Notes: a model not told the origin generated them from the sequence alone. Positions 46,423 to 55,356 are shown, numbered from the stretch's first letter. The stretch is 64,000 bases of DNA from Pseudomonas indica NBRC 103045 (GCF_002091635.1 NZ_BDAC01000006.1:186001-250000); one strand, 5' to 3'. Made by a program: numbers and translations.

Positions 46423-48282
46423 TTAGTAGTGATACCAGCGCAGTTGCAGCATCAGTTCGTTTTCCGGGGGCGTCAGGCTGCTGAACTGGCGTTCGGCGCT
46501 CAGCCGCAAGCCCAGGCGGGGGGAGACCTCCCATTGTTGGGTCAGGCCGAGACTGCGACGGACTTCGCCGTTGTGGAAGTAGTCGCCCTTGGCTTCCAGA
46601 GTCAGGTTGCCGACGGGGTTGCGCCAGAGCACGCCGGTATCGAAGCCGAGGGCCGGGGCGATGGCGGCGGCGAAGTCCGGGTTGTGCTCGATGCGCGCGG
46701 TGGCGAGGGCAAAGCCGAGCAGGTCTTCATTCAACTTCCAGGTGCCACCTGCACCTCCATTGAAGTGGCCGACCAGTCGCTCGTCGCCGTCTTCGCCGGG
46801 CACGCGTTCGAGTCCGCCGGCGACCTGCCAGGACCAGGGCTGGAGCAGGTGATTGCGTGGCGTCAGCGAGCGGATGGTGGCGAGGTCCAGGCGCTGTAGC
46901 TGCCAGTGATTGCCTTCGTACTGGCGCAGCTTGAGCTGGAGAATCTCGATCTGCGCGCCCAGGGGAAAGCCGTGCAGGTTGTCGTTGAGGTCGTGATAGG
47001 CCATGCGCAGGCCGTACTCGGCGAAGGCCCGCTCGTCGCGGCTGCCGAGGCCGAGCTGCCAGGTCCGCGATCGATGACCTTGTTCGGGCAGGCCGGGGCG
47101 CTCGATATCCAGCGTTGGCGGTGGGTTGCGGTTGATGCCCTGCAACAGGCGGAAACTGCGCGTGGCAGTGGCGCGGTTGCGCTCTTCGCCGGTCGCCCGG
47201 TAGCGCACCAGGCGGAAAGCGGCGTCCTGGGCCAGGGCGCGACGCGCCTGCGGCAAGGCCAGGAACGCGGGGTCGTCCAGCAGCGATTCGTCGTCGGCGA
47301 GGCGCAGGACCCAGCCTTGCTCGTCGCGCTCGAGCGGCTCGGCGCGCGCCAGCAGTTCGCGTTCGCGCGAGGGGCGGTAGTCGATCCGCTCGACCAACCC
47401 GGCGTCCACCACGGCCCGGACGGTGTCGGTGGGAATGGCGGTCAGGGGAAAGTCGTCGGTCAGTTCGACGCCGGGGCGGGCGACCTCCAGCAGTTCCAGC
47501 AGGCGGTAGGAACAGTTCTCGTCGAAGAAGTAGTAATCGAAGCGGACCTGCTTGAGTTCCCAGACGTGCTCCACCATGCGTCCGGTCTCCTCGGGCGTCA
47601 GGTTCAGGCGATATTCCCAGAGGTCGCGGTTTTCCAGGCGGCTGTATTCGCCTAGCTTGTCGCGGTAGGGAACCAGGGCGAACAGGCCGGGATAGCCACC
47701 CATCAGGCCTTTCCAGGCGTAGAGCAGGCTGTTGTCCATGCCCTCGATATAGGCGCCGAAGTTCAGCGCGTAGCTGAGCAGGGCGGTGCCATGGCTGTCG
47801 ACGTCGGCCTGGTCGATGCGCAGCAGGGTGTGGCCGAACATCGACGACGGGCTGTTCAGGTAGGCAGCGGGGAACACCAGCACGGCACTGTGCGGGTTCA
47901 CGTCTTGGTACCAGGCGCGGTACTCCGGGCATGCCACTTCAGGCAGGTCAGCCAGTCGCAGCTGTTCGCGCAGCCAGCGGGTGCGGGCCGGATAGATGCA
48001 CTGCGCGTGTTTGTCGCCGAGGTTGGCGGGGGCATACAGTGCCTTGACGGTGGCACGCAGTTCGGCGGCGGGGTCGCTGTTGCCCTCGGCGGCGAGGAAG
48101 AAATCGGTGTCGTCCACATAACTGCGCCAGCCGCCCAGCTTGCCACGTTCGTAATGGCCGAGGGCAAGCCAATAGGGCGCTTCGGCGAGTGTGTCGAGAC
48201 GGTCGCCGGAGGGCAGGGAAGCGGCATGCAGCGGAGGGCAGAGACTCAGTGCGAGGTACGGCAAAATCCGTTTCAAGGTCAC
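46423..48282 (-). CDS. DUF4105-domain envelope protein with C-terminal barrel-like region
   Basis: 619 residues from a GTG at 48282 (SD GGAAGAA close upstream); the N-terminus then reads as a signal peptide (TLKRILPYLALSLCPPLHAA). The DUF4105/Lnb-like N-terminal domain (about 110-330) has a conserved His in SSMFGHTLLRID and Cys in YYFFDENCSYRLLELLE, a possible Cys-His catalytic pair as in thiol acyltransferases of the Lnb type. The C-terminal 250 residues alternate in a way suited to beta strands and end in a Tyr (LQLRWYHY), as outer-membrane proteins do. Function unknown. Upstream in-frame extension has no signal sequence. Confidence 0.8.
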   Translation of the reverse strand: MTLKRILPYLALSLCPPLHAASLPSGDRLDTLAEAPYWLALGHYERGKLGGWRSYVDDTDFFLAAEGNSDPAAELRATVKALYAPANLGDKHAQCIYPARTRWLREQLRLADLPEVACPEYRAWYQDVNPHSAVLVFPAAYLNSPSSMFGHTLLRIDQADVDSHGTALLSYALNFGAYIEGMDNSLLYAWKGLMGGYPGLFALVPYRDKLGEYSRLENRDLWEYRLNLTPEETGRMVEHVWELKQVRFDYYFFDENCSYRLLELLEVARPGVELTDDFPLTAIPTDTVRAVVDAGLVERIDYRPSRERELLARAEPLERDEQGWVLRLADDESLLDDPAFLALPQARRALAQDAAFRLVRYRATGEERNRATATRSFRLLQGINRNPPPTLDIERPGLPEQGHRSRTWQLGLGSRDERAFAEYGLRMAYHDLNDNLHGFPLGAQIEILQLKLRQYEGNHWQLQRLDLATIRSLTPRNHLLQPWSWQVAGGLERVPGEDGDERLVGHFNGGAGGTWKLNEDLLGFALATARIEHNPDFAAAIAPALGFDTGVLWRNPVGNLTLEAKGDYFHNGEVRRSLGLTQQWEVSPRLGLRLSAERQFSSLTPPENELMLQLRWYHY

Positions 48283-48454
48283 TCTTCTTCCTCTCTTGGT
48301 CCGGTCGAGCTTTGGATAGGTCAGCGGGGCTGTCAAGCGAGTGGCAGATGGCCTGCGTCCACCTTGATGTGGATCAGTGCCCATTGTGGCGGAGGCGACA
48401 CACTGGTTTCCGAAGCGCCCGGCCGACCGGGCCATCGTTCCCAGGAGCCCTGAC

Positions 48455-48778
48455 ATGACCTCGTTCGACCCTCGATCCGCCTTGGATAGCCTGGCTGCCG
48501 AGTATGCGGCCCGCGCCGCGGCGATCCGCCGCGACCTGGCGCGCAGCCATTCGCCCGATTTCGCCGAGCAGGCGACGCAGCGAGAGAACGACGAGGTGCT
48601 GGAGGCCCTGTTGGCGGAAGCCGAGGCCGGTTTGCGTCAGGTCGGCCTGGCCAGGCTGCGCCTTGCCGAAGGTCGCTACGGATACTGCCTGCGTTGCGGC
48701 GAACCCATCGACGAGCGGCGGCTGGCGGCTCTTCCGACGGCTGAATTCTGCTTGCAATGCGCGGATCGGGCCGGCTGA
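48455..48778 (+). CDS. TraR/DksA-type zinc-finger protein
   Basis: 107 residues from the ATG at 48455 (MTSFDPRSALDSLAAEYAAR). A helical N-terminus (about 1-75) is followed by a four-Cys zinc finger CLRCGEPIDERRLAALPTAE-FCLQC (about 81-106). Relatives bind RNA polymerase through the secondary channel or remain uncharacterised. It is shorter than DksA (about 147) and keeps all Cys, unlike Pseudomonas DksA2. It lies 86 bases before the Lon-like gene, in the same direction, as PA4577/PA4576 do (from memory). Confidence 0.85.
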   Translation: MTSFDPRSALDSLAAEYAARAAAIRRDLARSHSPDFAEQATQRENDEVLEALLAEAEAGLRQVGLARLRLAEGRYGYCLRCGEPIDERRLAALPTAEFCLQCADRAG

Positions 48779-48864
48779 GTGAACGCCTTGCCAGGAGCGC
48801 ACGGGCAGCGCCAGAATGCAGGCAACACCCCCGCGGCTGTTGCCGCCCGATTCAAGGATGTCCG

Positions 48865-51366
48865 ATGCCCGATCCTTTCGCTGCCGGCTTGCGCCTGGCA
48901 CCCGACGCCCTGACCCGCCCCTTCGATCCCTCCCAGTTCGCCTTCACCACCACCGATGATCTGGAGCCCTTCCGTGGCGTGCTCGGCCAGGAACGCGCGG
49001 TCGAGGCGCTGCAGTTCGGCGTGGCGATGCCGCGCCCCGGCTACAACGTGTTCGTCATGGGCGAGCCGGGAACCGGCCGCTTTTCGTTCGTCCAGCGCTA
49101 CCTGAAGGCGGAAGCCAAGCGCCTGGAGACCCCGGTCGACTGGGTCTATGTGAACAATTTCGACGAGCCCCGGGAGCCCAAGGTACTGGAGCTTCCGGCC
49201 GGTACCGCGAGCGATTTCATCGCCGACGTCAACCAGTTGATCGACAACCTGCTGTCCACCTTCCCGGCGGTGTTCGAGCACCCTACCTACCAGCAGCGCA
49301 AGAATGCCATCGATCGCGCCTTCAACCAGCGCTACGACCGCGCTTTGGACGTGATCGAACGGTTGTCGTTGGAGAAGGGCATCGCTCTTTACCGCGACAG
49401 CGCGAATATCGCTTTCACCCCGATGAAGGACGGCAAGGCGCTGGACGAGGCCGAGTTCGCCCAGTTGCCGGAGGCCGAACGCGAACGCTTCCACGTCGAT
49501 ATCGCGGCGTTGGAAGAGCGCTTGAACGAAGAGCTGGCCAGCCTGCCGCAGTGGAAGCGCGAGTCGAGCAATCAGTTGCGCCAGCTCAACGAGGAGACCA
49601 TCACCCTGGCGCTTCAGCCGTTGCTGGCGCCGCTGTCGGAAAAATATGCCGAGTGCGCCGGAGTCTGCGCCTATCTCCAGGCCATGCAGGTGAATTTGCT
49701 GAAAACGGTGGTCGACCAGTTGCTGGACGATAAGCCGGATGCCCAGCGCCGCGAGATGCTGGAGGACCAGTACAGCCCGAGCCTGATCGTCGGTCACCAC
49801 GCCAGCGGTGGGGCTCCGGTAGTGTTCGAATCGCACCCGACCTACGACAATCTGTTCGGCCGTATCGAATACAGCACCGACCAGGGCGCGCTCTACACCA
49901 GTTACCGGCAATTACGTCCGGGGGCGCTGCACCGTGCCAACGGCGGCTATCTGGTGCTGGAAGCGGAGAAACTCTTCGGCGAGCCGTTCGTCTGGGATGC
50001 CCTCAAGCGTGCCCTGCATTCGCGGCAGTTGAAAATGGAATCGCCGCTGGCCGAACTGGGACGCCTGGCGACGGTGACCCTCACGCCGCAGGTGATTCCG
50101 TTGCAGATCAAAGTGATCATCATCGGCTCGCGCCAGCTCTATTACACGCTGCAGGACCTCGATCCGGACTTCCAGGAGATGTTCCGCGTCCTCGTGGACT
50201 TCGATGAGGAGATTCCGCTGGCGGAAGACAGCCTGGAGCAGTTCGCCCAGCTGTTGACGACGCGCACCTCGGAGGAGGGGATGGCACCGTTGACGTCCGC
50301 CGCCGTTGCCCGGCTGGCGACTTACAGCGCGCGTCTGGCCGAGCACCAGGGGCGCTTGTCGGCGCGCATCGGCGATCTCTTCCAACTGGTCAGCGAAGCC
50401 GATTTCGTCCGTCAACTGGCCAGCGACACGGTGACCGACGTCGGCCATATCGAGCGTGCGCTCAAGGCCAAGGCCACCCGGACGGGACGTGTGTCGGCGC
50501 GGATTCTCGACGACATGCTGGCAGGCATCATCCTGATCGACACCGAAGGCGCCGCCATCGGCAAATGCAACGGCCTGACCGTGCTGGAGGTGGGTGATTC
50601 GGCGTTCGGCGTGCCGGCGCGGATTTCCGCCACTGTCTATCCGGGCGGTAGCGGCATCGTCGACATCGAACGCGAGGTCAACCTCGGCCAGCCGATCCAC
50701 TCGAAAGGGGTGATGATCCTGACCGGCTACCTCGGTAGCCGCTACGCCCAGGAGTTTCCCCTGGAGATTTCCGCCAGCATCGCCCTGGAGCAGTCCTACG
50801 GTTACGTCGATGGCGACAGTGCCTCGCTGGGTGAAGTCTGCACGCTGATTTCCGCGCTGTCGCGCACACCGCTCAAGCAGTGCTTCGCCATCACCGGCTC
50901 GATCAACCAGTTCGGCGAGGTGCAGGCAGTCGGTGGGGTCAACGAGAAGATCGAGGGCTTCTTCCGTCTCTGTGAGGCACGAGGATTGACCGGCGAGCAG
51001 GGGGTGATCATCCCTTATGCCAACGTCACCAACCTGATGCTCGACGATCGCGTATTGCAGGCGGTGCGCGAAGGGCGCTTCCACGTCTACGCGGTGCGCC
51101 AGGTCGATGAGGCGCTCGGGCTGCTGGTGGGCGAAGCGGCCGGTACGCCGGATGAGAAGGGGCAGTTTCCCGAGGGCAGCGTGAATGCCCGGGTGGTGCA
51201 GCGCCTGCGTGAAATCGCCGAGATGGGCATGGAAGAGGAAGACAAGGGGCCGGCCAAGGCCATCGCCGAGGAAATCAACACGGCGGTGGCAGCGAAGAAG
51301 CCCGCCCGCAAAGGTCCGGCCAAGGAACCGGGCACGCCCAAGCCGAAGGGTTCCGGGGCGGCATGA
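48865..51366 (+). CDS. Lon-like ATP-dependent protease
   Basis: 833 residues from the ATG at 48865 (MPDPFAAGLRLAPDALTRPF). An AAA domain with Walker A MGEPGTGRFSFV (about 70-81; Gly-Arg replaces the usual Gly-Lys) and an inserted helical region (about 150-290), then HRANGGYLVLEAEKLF (Walker B region), LTPQVIPLQIKVIIIGSRQL, and a Lon protease domain with catalytic Ser in YVDGDSASLGEV (about 651) and Lys in VGGVNEKIEGFFR (about 694). The Lys-rich end EEINTAVAAKKPARKGPAKE is a tail. It lacks the Lon N-terminal LAN domain. A second Lon-family protease, AsrA, exists in P. aeruginosa; which one this is cannot be settled here. Confidence 0.85.
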   Translation: MPDPFAAGLRLAPDALTRPFDPSQFAFTTTDDLEPFRGVLGQERAVEALQFGVAMPRPGYNVFVMGEPGTGRFSFVQRYLKAEAKRLETPVDWVYVNNFDEPREPKVLELPAGTASDFIADVNQLIDNLLSTFPAVFEHPTYQQRKNAIDRAFNQRYDRALDVIERLSLEKGIALYRDSANIAFTPMKDGKALDEAEFAQLPEAERERFHVDIAALEERLNEELASLPQWKRESSNQLRQLNEETITLALQPLLAPLSEKYAECAGVCAYLQAMQVNLLKTVVDQLLDDKPDAQRREMLEDQYSPSLIVGHHASGGAPVVFESHPTYDNLFGRIEYSTDQGALYTSYRQLRPGALHRANGGYLVLEAEKLFGEPFVWDALKRALHSRQLKMESPLAELGRLATVTLTPQVIPLQIKVIIIGSRQLYYTLQDLDPDFQEMFRVLVDFDEEIPLAEDSLEQFAQLLTTRTSEEGMAPLTSAAVARLATYSARLAEHQGRLSARIGDLFQLVSEADFVRQLASDTVTDVGHIERALKAKATRTGRVSARILDDMLAGIILIDTEGAAIGKCNGLTVLEVGDSAFGVPARISATVYPGGSGIVDIEREVNLGQPIHSKGVMILTGYLGSRYAQEFPLEISASIALEQSYGYVDGDSASLGEVCTLISALSRTPLKQCFAITGSINQFGEVQAVGGVNEKIEGFFRLCEARGLTGEQGVIIPYANVTNLMLDDRVLQAVREGRFHVYAVRQVDEALGLLVGEAAGTPDEKGQFPEGSVNARVVQRLREIAEMGMEEEDKGPAKAIAEEINTAVAAKKPARKGPAKEPGTPKPKGSGAA

Positions 51367-51464
51367 GCCATGGGGCGCGATGCCGCTGCCGGCTGGTCAG
51401 CCAGTGAGCAGCGGCAAGGCAGCCACGCTGGACGGCGCGCGCGGCGATCTACCCCCGCGCCGTC

Positions 51465-51500
51465 CACAGAGTTATCCACAGTTGCCGGGGATAACCCGAG
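51465..51500. repeat. DnaA-box repeat, copy 1
   Basis: CACAGAGTTATCCACAGTTG then CCGGGGATAACCCGAG. It holds a consensus DnaA box TTATCCACA (51472..51480) and an inverted TTATCCCC half (GGGGATAA), so the site also forms a seven-pair GTTATCC/GGATAAC stem. A second copy (about 30 of 36 bases equal) is at 51983..52018. The two flank one small gene. Confidence 0.75.
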
Positions 51501-51561
51501 CCTTCCCTCGGCAGCCTGTCGGGGTGTAGGCTGGAGACCGGACCCCGTGAGGAACGCCGCC

Positions 51562-51903
51562 ATGCCGCGCAGCCTCTGTCTTACCCGCCAATGCCTGGGA
51601 CTGGTGACGCGCATCGAGTGTGTGGTGTTGCCTCTGGCCGGCGAGCGAGGGCTCTGGACCCTTCTCTGCGCGGCCGGCATGTCCGGCTCCCAACCTTCCG
51701 CAATCAAGTCCCAAGGCCCATTCCACGGGCCTTTCGTAGCCGAAGGCGTACTCGATGCGATTGCCGAAAGCCTGGCTGTTCAAGGCTATGAGGCTTGCTC
51801 CGAACCCATGATCTGGCGCCTGCATCTGCAGGCCGAGCTGCGTCGCCTGAACGGCGAGCGCTGCCGGCATCTGGGCGACTACCAGTTCCGGCCCGAGAGC
51901 TGA
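51562..51903 (+). CDS. Conserved hypothetical protein, 113 residues
   Basis: Starts at 51562 (MPRSLCLTRQCLGLVTRIEC) with GAGGAA about 8 bases upstream. No signal peptide or membrane segment; mixed composition with PFVAEGVLDAIAESLAVQGY, WRLHLQAELRRLNGERC in the C-terminal half. No family recognised. The gene lies between two near-identical DnaA-box repeats, and downstream of the Lon-like protease. Confidence 0.65.
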   Translation: MPRSLCLTRQCLGLVTRIECVVLPLAGERGLWTLLCAAGMSGSQPSAIKSQGPFHGPFVAEGVLDAIAESLAVQGYEACSEPMIWRLHLQAELRRLNGERCRHLGDYQFRPES

Positions 51904-51982
51904 AACGAGTCTGCTCAGCTTTTGTGCAATCCGAGGAAGACTGCGTGGTTGAACGGTGGCAGAGATTCTTCCCGCGCTGATT

Positions 51983-52018
51983 CACAGCTTTATCCACAGT
52001 CTCCGGGGATAACTCGAT
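51983..52018. repeat. DnaA-box repeat, copy 2
   Basis: CACAGCTTTATCCACAGTCT then CCGGGGATAACTCGAT. Same layout as 51465..51500: TTATCCACA at 51990..51998, inverted TTATCCCC partner at 52005..52012. It lies 80 bases after the hypothetical gene's stop and 100 before the UPF0114 gene. Confidence 0.75.
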
Positions 52019-52117
52019 TCGCAATCTTTAACACGTATTTCCAGCTCTGGTCCGGTCTTGGTCCTGCACGACACGCTGGTATACTCCCGCGCCGGTTCGA
52101 CTCAACTGCGAGATCCC

Positions 52118-52606
52118 ATGGAACGTTTTATCGAAAACGCGATGTATGCCTCCCGTTGGTTGCTGGCACCGATCTATTTCGGTTTGTCCCTCGCCCTACT
52201 GGCGTTAGCGATCAAGTTCTTCCAAGAGGTCTTCCATGTCCTCCCTGCGATTTTTTCGATCAAGGAAGCCGACCTGATCCTGACCTTGCTGTCCCTCATC
52301 GATATGACGCTGGTGGGCGGTCTGCTGGTGATGGTGATGATTTCCGGCTACGAGAACTTCGTCTCCCAACTGGATATCGATGAGGGCAAGGAGAAGCTCA
52401 ACTGGCTGGGCAAGATGGACTCCGGCTCCCTGAAGATGAAGGTGGCCGCTTCCATCGTGGCGATTTCCTCGATCCACCTGCTCAAGGTGTTCATGGATGC
52501 GCAAAACATCAATGACACCAAGCTGATGTGGTACGTGATCATTCACATGACGTTCGTGGCCTCGGCGTTCGCCATGGGCTATCTGGACAAGCTGACCAAG
52601 CATTGA
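52118..52606 (+). CDS. UPF0114/YqhA-family membrane protein
   Basis: 162 residues from the ATG at 52118 ([20 protein letters not shown]). About four membrane segments at 11-34 ([20 protein letters not shown]), 55-75 ([20 protein letters not shown]), 103-122 and 133-153. FENxMYxSRWLLAP and [14 protein letters not shown] are diagnostic. Function unknown. In P. aeruginosa the same family precedes the DUF6482-like gene and fklB, as here. Confidence 0.88.
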   Translation: MERFIENAMYASRWLLAPIYFGLSLALLALAIKFFQEVFHVLPAIFSIKEADLILTLLSLIDMTLVGGLLVMVMISGYENFVSQLDIDEGKEKLNWLGKMDSGSLKMKVAASIVAISSIHLLKVFMDAQNINDTKLMWYVIIHMTFVASAFAMGYLDKLTKH

Positions 52607-52625
52607 CCCGCCTCGCTTCCTCCTG

Positions 52626-52656
52626 ACCCGCCTGTCCGGAAATGGACGGGCGGGTG
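52626..52656 (+). terminator. Hairpin after the UPF0114 gene
   Basis: ACCCGCCTGTCC, GGAAAT, GGACGGGCGGGT: a stem of about 12 pairs with one bulge/mismatch, 19 bases after the stop, followed by GTCCTTTGG (weak U content). Confidence 0.6.
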
Positions 52657-52731
52657 TCCTTTGGCCTTGTGCTTCCCGGGGTTTTCTACGAAGACTGTAG
52701 AAACCGACGAGAATCGGTGCGAGGTGACGTT

Positions 52732-53037
52732 ATGAACCTGCATGATCTGTCCAGCCATGCCCGCGCCGGGCATGTCCAGGAATTGAATCTGATTTCCCTG
52801 GAAGGCGGTATCTACATCCTGGAGGCACGGATGGACGATGGCGCCCATCCGCTCAGCGACAACCAGGGGCACACGATGCATCTGCGCTCCGTCGAGCATG
52901 CCAGGGAACTGCTGCACACGCTGCCGACACTGCCCTGCAATCTGGTCCACACCATGGTGCACGATGAGATGTGCGGCATCCGCGAGGATAACGGCGAGAT
53001 CGTTTGCGTCCCCATTTCGCTTTCGCTGCCTGGCTGA
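52732..53037 (+). CDS. Small DUF6482-like protein
   Basis: 101 residues from the ATG at 52732 (MNLHDLSSHARAGHVQELNL). Globular alpha/beta with EGGIYILEARMDDGAHPLSD and LVHTMVHDEMCGI. The look (short, soluble, N-terminal NLxxL, IYxLE core) matches the DUF6482 family of pseudomonads. Function unknown. Confidence 0.7.
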   Translation: MNLHDLSSHARAGHVQELNLISLEGGIYILEARMDDGAHPLSDNQGHTMHLRSVEHARELLHTLPTLPCNLVHTMVHDEMCGIREDNGEIVCVPISLSLPG

Positions 53038-53123
53038 TTTCGGCCTCGGTGCGTGTGCCGGCCATGGCTGGCGGAGGACTGTGCTAGTCTGGCGGCCCTT
53101 TTTTGTCCTGCGGAGCCGAGACG

Positions 53124-53741
53124 ATGTCCGAACTCAACCTTTCTACCGACGAAACCCGTGTCAGTTACGGTATCGGCCGTCAGCTCGGCGACCAATTGCG
53201 CGACAACCCGCCTCCGGGCGTCAGCCTGGACGCCGTACTCGCAGGGTTGGCCGACGCCTTCGCCGGCCAGCCGAGCCGGGTCGACCAAACCGCCCTGGCG
53301 GCCAGCTTCCGTGTGATTCGCGAGCGCATGCAAGCCGAGGCTCAGGCCAAGGCTGAGGCGGTGGCCGGAGAAGGGCGGGCGTATCTGGAACAGAACGCCA
53401 TGCGTGAAGGCGTCACGGTGCTGCCGTCCGGTTTGCAATATGAGGTGCTGGTGGCCGGCGAAGGCGCCAAGCCGTCCCGCGAGGATCATGTGCGTACCCA
53501 TTACCATGGCACGCTGATCGATGGCAGTGTGTTCGACAGCTCCTACGAGCGCGGCCAGCCGGCCGAATTCCCGGTTGGCGGTGTGATCGCCGGTTGGGTC
53601 GAAGCCCTGCAGCTGATGAATACCGGCAGCAAATGGCGTCTGCATGTTCCCAGCGAGCTGGCCTATGGCGGCCAGGCGGTGGGCAGCATTCCGCCGCACA
53701 GTGTGCTGGTGTTCGACGTCGAGCTGCTGGAAATCCTCTGA
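53124..53741 (+). CDS. fklB: FKBP-type peptidyl-prolyl isomerase
   Basis: Proline isomerase/chaperone, 205 residues from the ATG at 53124 (MSELNLSTDETRVSYGIGRQ). N-terminal dimerisation helices (about 10-90), then the FKBP domain (about 105-205) with VRTHYHGTLIDGSVFDSSYE (Tyr, Asp, Phe of the pocket), FPVGGVIAGWVEALQLM, and AYGGQAVGSIPPHSVLVFDV. No signal peptide, so FklB (FKBP22-like), cytoplasmic, rather than periplasmic FkpA. Confidence 0.92.
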   Translation: MSELNLSTDETRVSYGIGRQLGDQLRDNPPPGVSLDAVLAGLADAFAGQPSRVDQTALAASFRVIRERMQAEAQAKAEAVAGEGRAYLEQNAMREGVTVLPSGLQYEVLVAGEGAKPSREDHVRTHYHGTLIDGSVFDSSYERGQPAEFPVGGVIAGWVEALQLMNTGSKWRLHVPSELAYGGQAVGSIPPHSVLVFDVELLEIL

Positions 53742-53754
53742 TCCAAAGGGTGGC

Positions 53755-53784
53755 CCTCGAGCGGTAGTCCGTTTCCGCTCGAGG
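53755..53784 (+). terminator. Hairpin after fklB
   Basis: CCTCGAGCGG, ten-base loop, CCGCTCGAGG: perfect ten-pair stem, 13 bases after the fklB stop. No U-tract. Confidence 0.65.
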
Positions 53785-53871
53785 ACCGGCGCGAGAGCGT
53801 CGTTGCCCCCGTCATGCAGCCGGCTCCCGGGCGACCGGCTGCCATGGCGCTTCCTTGCACCGTTTGCTCGG

Positions 53872-54117
53872 TCAGTGCGGATCGTGGCCGGCCGGGCGCA
53901 ATGCCCGCGCATAACAGAAGAGGAACAGGCTGCGTACCAGCTCCTTGAGCACACCGGGTTCGCTGGAACTCAATCCGGCGAAATCGAGCTCACCGAGGTC
54001 GCGCAGTTCGTCGAGGGCATCTTCTTCCAGCATGGCGCATACCTCCCCGGTATCCCGGTTCAGGATGCGCAGATAAGGGTGTGGGCGGTCCAGCCAGGCG
54101 TCAATCAGATAGGTCAT
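53872..54117 (-). CDS. Small Fur-regulated protein (PA4570-like)
   Basis: 81 residues (MTYLIDAWLDRPHPYLRILN...RALRPAGHDPH) with SD AGGAG 8 bases upstream. No TM or signal. The protein is short and acidic in the middle (MLEEDALDELRDLGELDF). A strong Fur box lies right upstream (54131..54161). Between fklB and ispB in P. aeruginosa lies PA4570, known as an iron-starvation-induced gene of unknown role. The gene's place, size and Fur box fit an orthologue. Confidence 0.75.
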   Translation of the reverse strand: MTYLIDAWLDRPHPYLRILNRDTGEVCAMLEEDALDELRDLGELDFAGLSSSEPGVLKELVRSLFLFCYARALRPAGHDPH

Positions 54118-54130
54118 GGCGCATCTCCTT

Positions 54131-54161
54131 GAATAAGTTTTATTGAGAATAATTCTTATTC
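54131..54161. promoter_or_regulatory. Fur box upstream of the small iron-regulated gene
   Basis: GAATAAG, TTTTATTGAGAATAATT, CTTATTC: nested inverted repeats, with TGAGAATAATTCTTA matching the 6-1-6 Fur core. It lies 14-44 bases upstream of the ATG of the minus-strand gene at 54117, where the promoter should be, and is AT-rich in a GC-rich genome. Confidence 0.85.
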
Positions 54162-54272
54162 GTGAAATGGCAAGCTCTGATTTGACCTTTTGTCGGTCGA
54201 CGGGAAAGGTGTGACATTTACACTCGCTGTATGAGCGGGTGCCTTGTGGTTATCCGAAGAGCTATTGGCGAG

Positions 54273-54292
54273 GGCCCGTGTGAGTGCGGGCC
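54273..54292 (-). terminator. Hairpin after ispB
   Basis: GGCCCG, TGTGAGTG, CGGGCC, a six-to-seven-pair stem about 15 bases downstream of the ispB stop on the minus strand, followed by CTCGCC (no U-tract). Confidence 0.5.
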
Positions 54293-54307
54293 GTTCAGGC
54301 AGGGAAA

Positions 54308-55276
54308 TCAGTGGGTGCGAGCGACGGCGAAACGGCTCAATTCGACGAGGGCGTCGCGGTATTCGCTGGCCGGTAGCGCGTCGAGGCAGGCAATGGCGCG
54401 CTCGGCGTAATCGCGAGCCAGGCGGGCGGTGTAATCCAGAGCACCGGCGGCCTCCACTGCGGCACGGATGCTTTCCAGATCCTCGATACCACCTTTCTGG
54501 ATTGCCTGGCGAACCAAGGCGGCTTGTTCAGGAGTGCCCTCACGCATGCAATGGATCAACGGCAGGGTGGGCTTGCCTTCGGCCAGATCGTCGCCAACGT
54601 TCTTGCCCAGCGTCTCGGCATCGCCCCGGTAGTCGAGCAGATCGTCGACCAGTTGGAAGGCAATGCCCAGATGATCGCCAAAGGTGCGCAGCGCTTCGCT
54701 CTGCTCATGGCTGGCACCGGCCAGGGCGGCGGCGCTGTGGGTCGAAGCCTCGAAAAGCATGGCGGTCTTGCCGCGGATGACTTCCATATAGGTCTCTTCG
54801 GTGGTGCTGGCATCGCGCACCTTGGAGAGCTGCAGGACCTCGCCCTCGGCGATCACCCGGGTGGCCTTGGAGAGAATGCGCATCACCGACATGGAGCCGA
54901 GCTCCACCATCATTTCGAAGGAGCGCGAATAAAGGAAGTCGCCGACCAGGACGCTGGGGGCATTACCCCACAGCGCATTGGCGGTGGAGCGGCCACGGCG
55001 CATGCCGGACATGTCGACCACGTCGTCATGCAACAGCGTAGCGGTATGCAGGAACTCGATGGTGGCGGCGAGCAGGCGCAGGTCGTCGTCCTGGCGGCCC
55101 AGTGCCTTGCCGCAGAGCAGCACCAGCAAGGGGCGAAGGCGCTTGCCGCCGGCGGAGATGATGTAGTCCCCGATCTTTTCCACGAGGGGAACGCGCGAAA
55201 CGAGCTGCTTGCGGATAATGCCATCGACAGCGGTAAAATCGTCCGCCACCACGCTATAGAAGGCCTGGGGTTGCAT
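54308..55276 (-). CDS. ispB: Octaprenyl/nonaprenyl diphosphate synthase
   Basis: Makes the long prenyl tail of ubiquinone. 322 residues, standard for the family. First Asp-rich motif LLHDDVVDMSGMRRGR (81-96, DDxxD with following RR), second QLVDDLLDYRG (about 212-222), plus GGKRLRPLLVLL. Pseudomonads make UQ-9, so the product may be nonaprenyl. Divergent from rplU. Confidence 0.94.
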   Translation of the reverse strand: MQPQAFYSVVADDFTAVDGIIRKQLVSRVPLVEKIGDYIISAGGKRLRPLLVLLCGKALGRQDDDLRLLAATIEFLHTATLLHDDVVDMSGMRRGRSTANALWGNAPSVLVGDFLYSRSFEMMVELGSMSVMRILSKATRVIAEGEVLQLSKVRDASTTEETYMEVIRGKTAMLFEASTHSAAALAGASHEQSEALRTFGDHLGIAFQLVDDLLDYRGDAETLGKNVGDDLAEGKPTLPLIHCMREGTPEQAALVRQAIQKGGIEDLESIRAAVEAAGALDYTARLARDYAERAIACLDALPASEYRDALVELSRFAVARTH

Positions 55277-55356
55277 CAGCGTTACGTGCTCCTCGTAGGT
55301 TGCGCGGCATGCTAGGGGGCAGGGTAGGGGCTGTCAAGGCAAAGCCCTGCGGCGCT

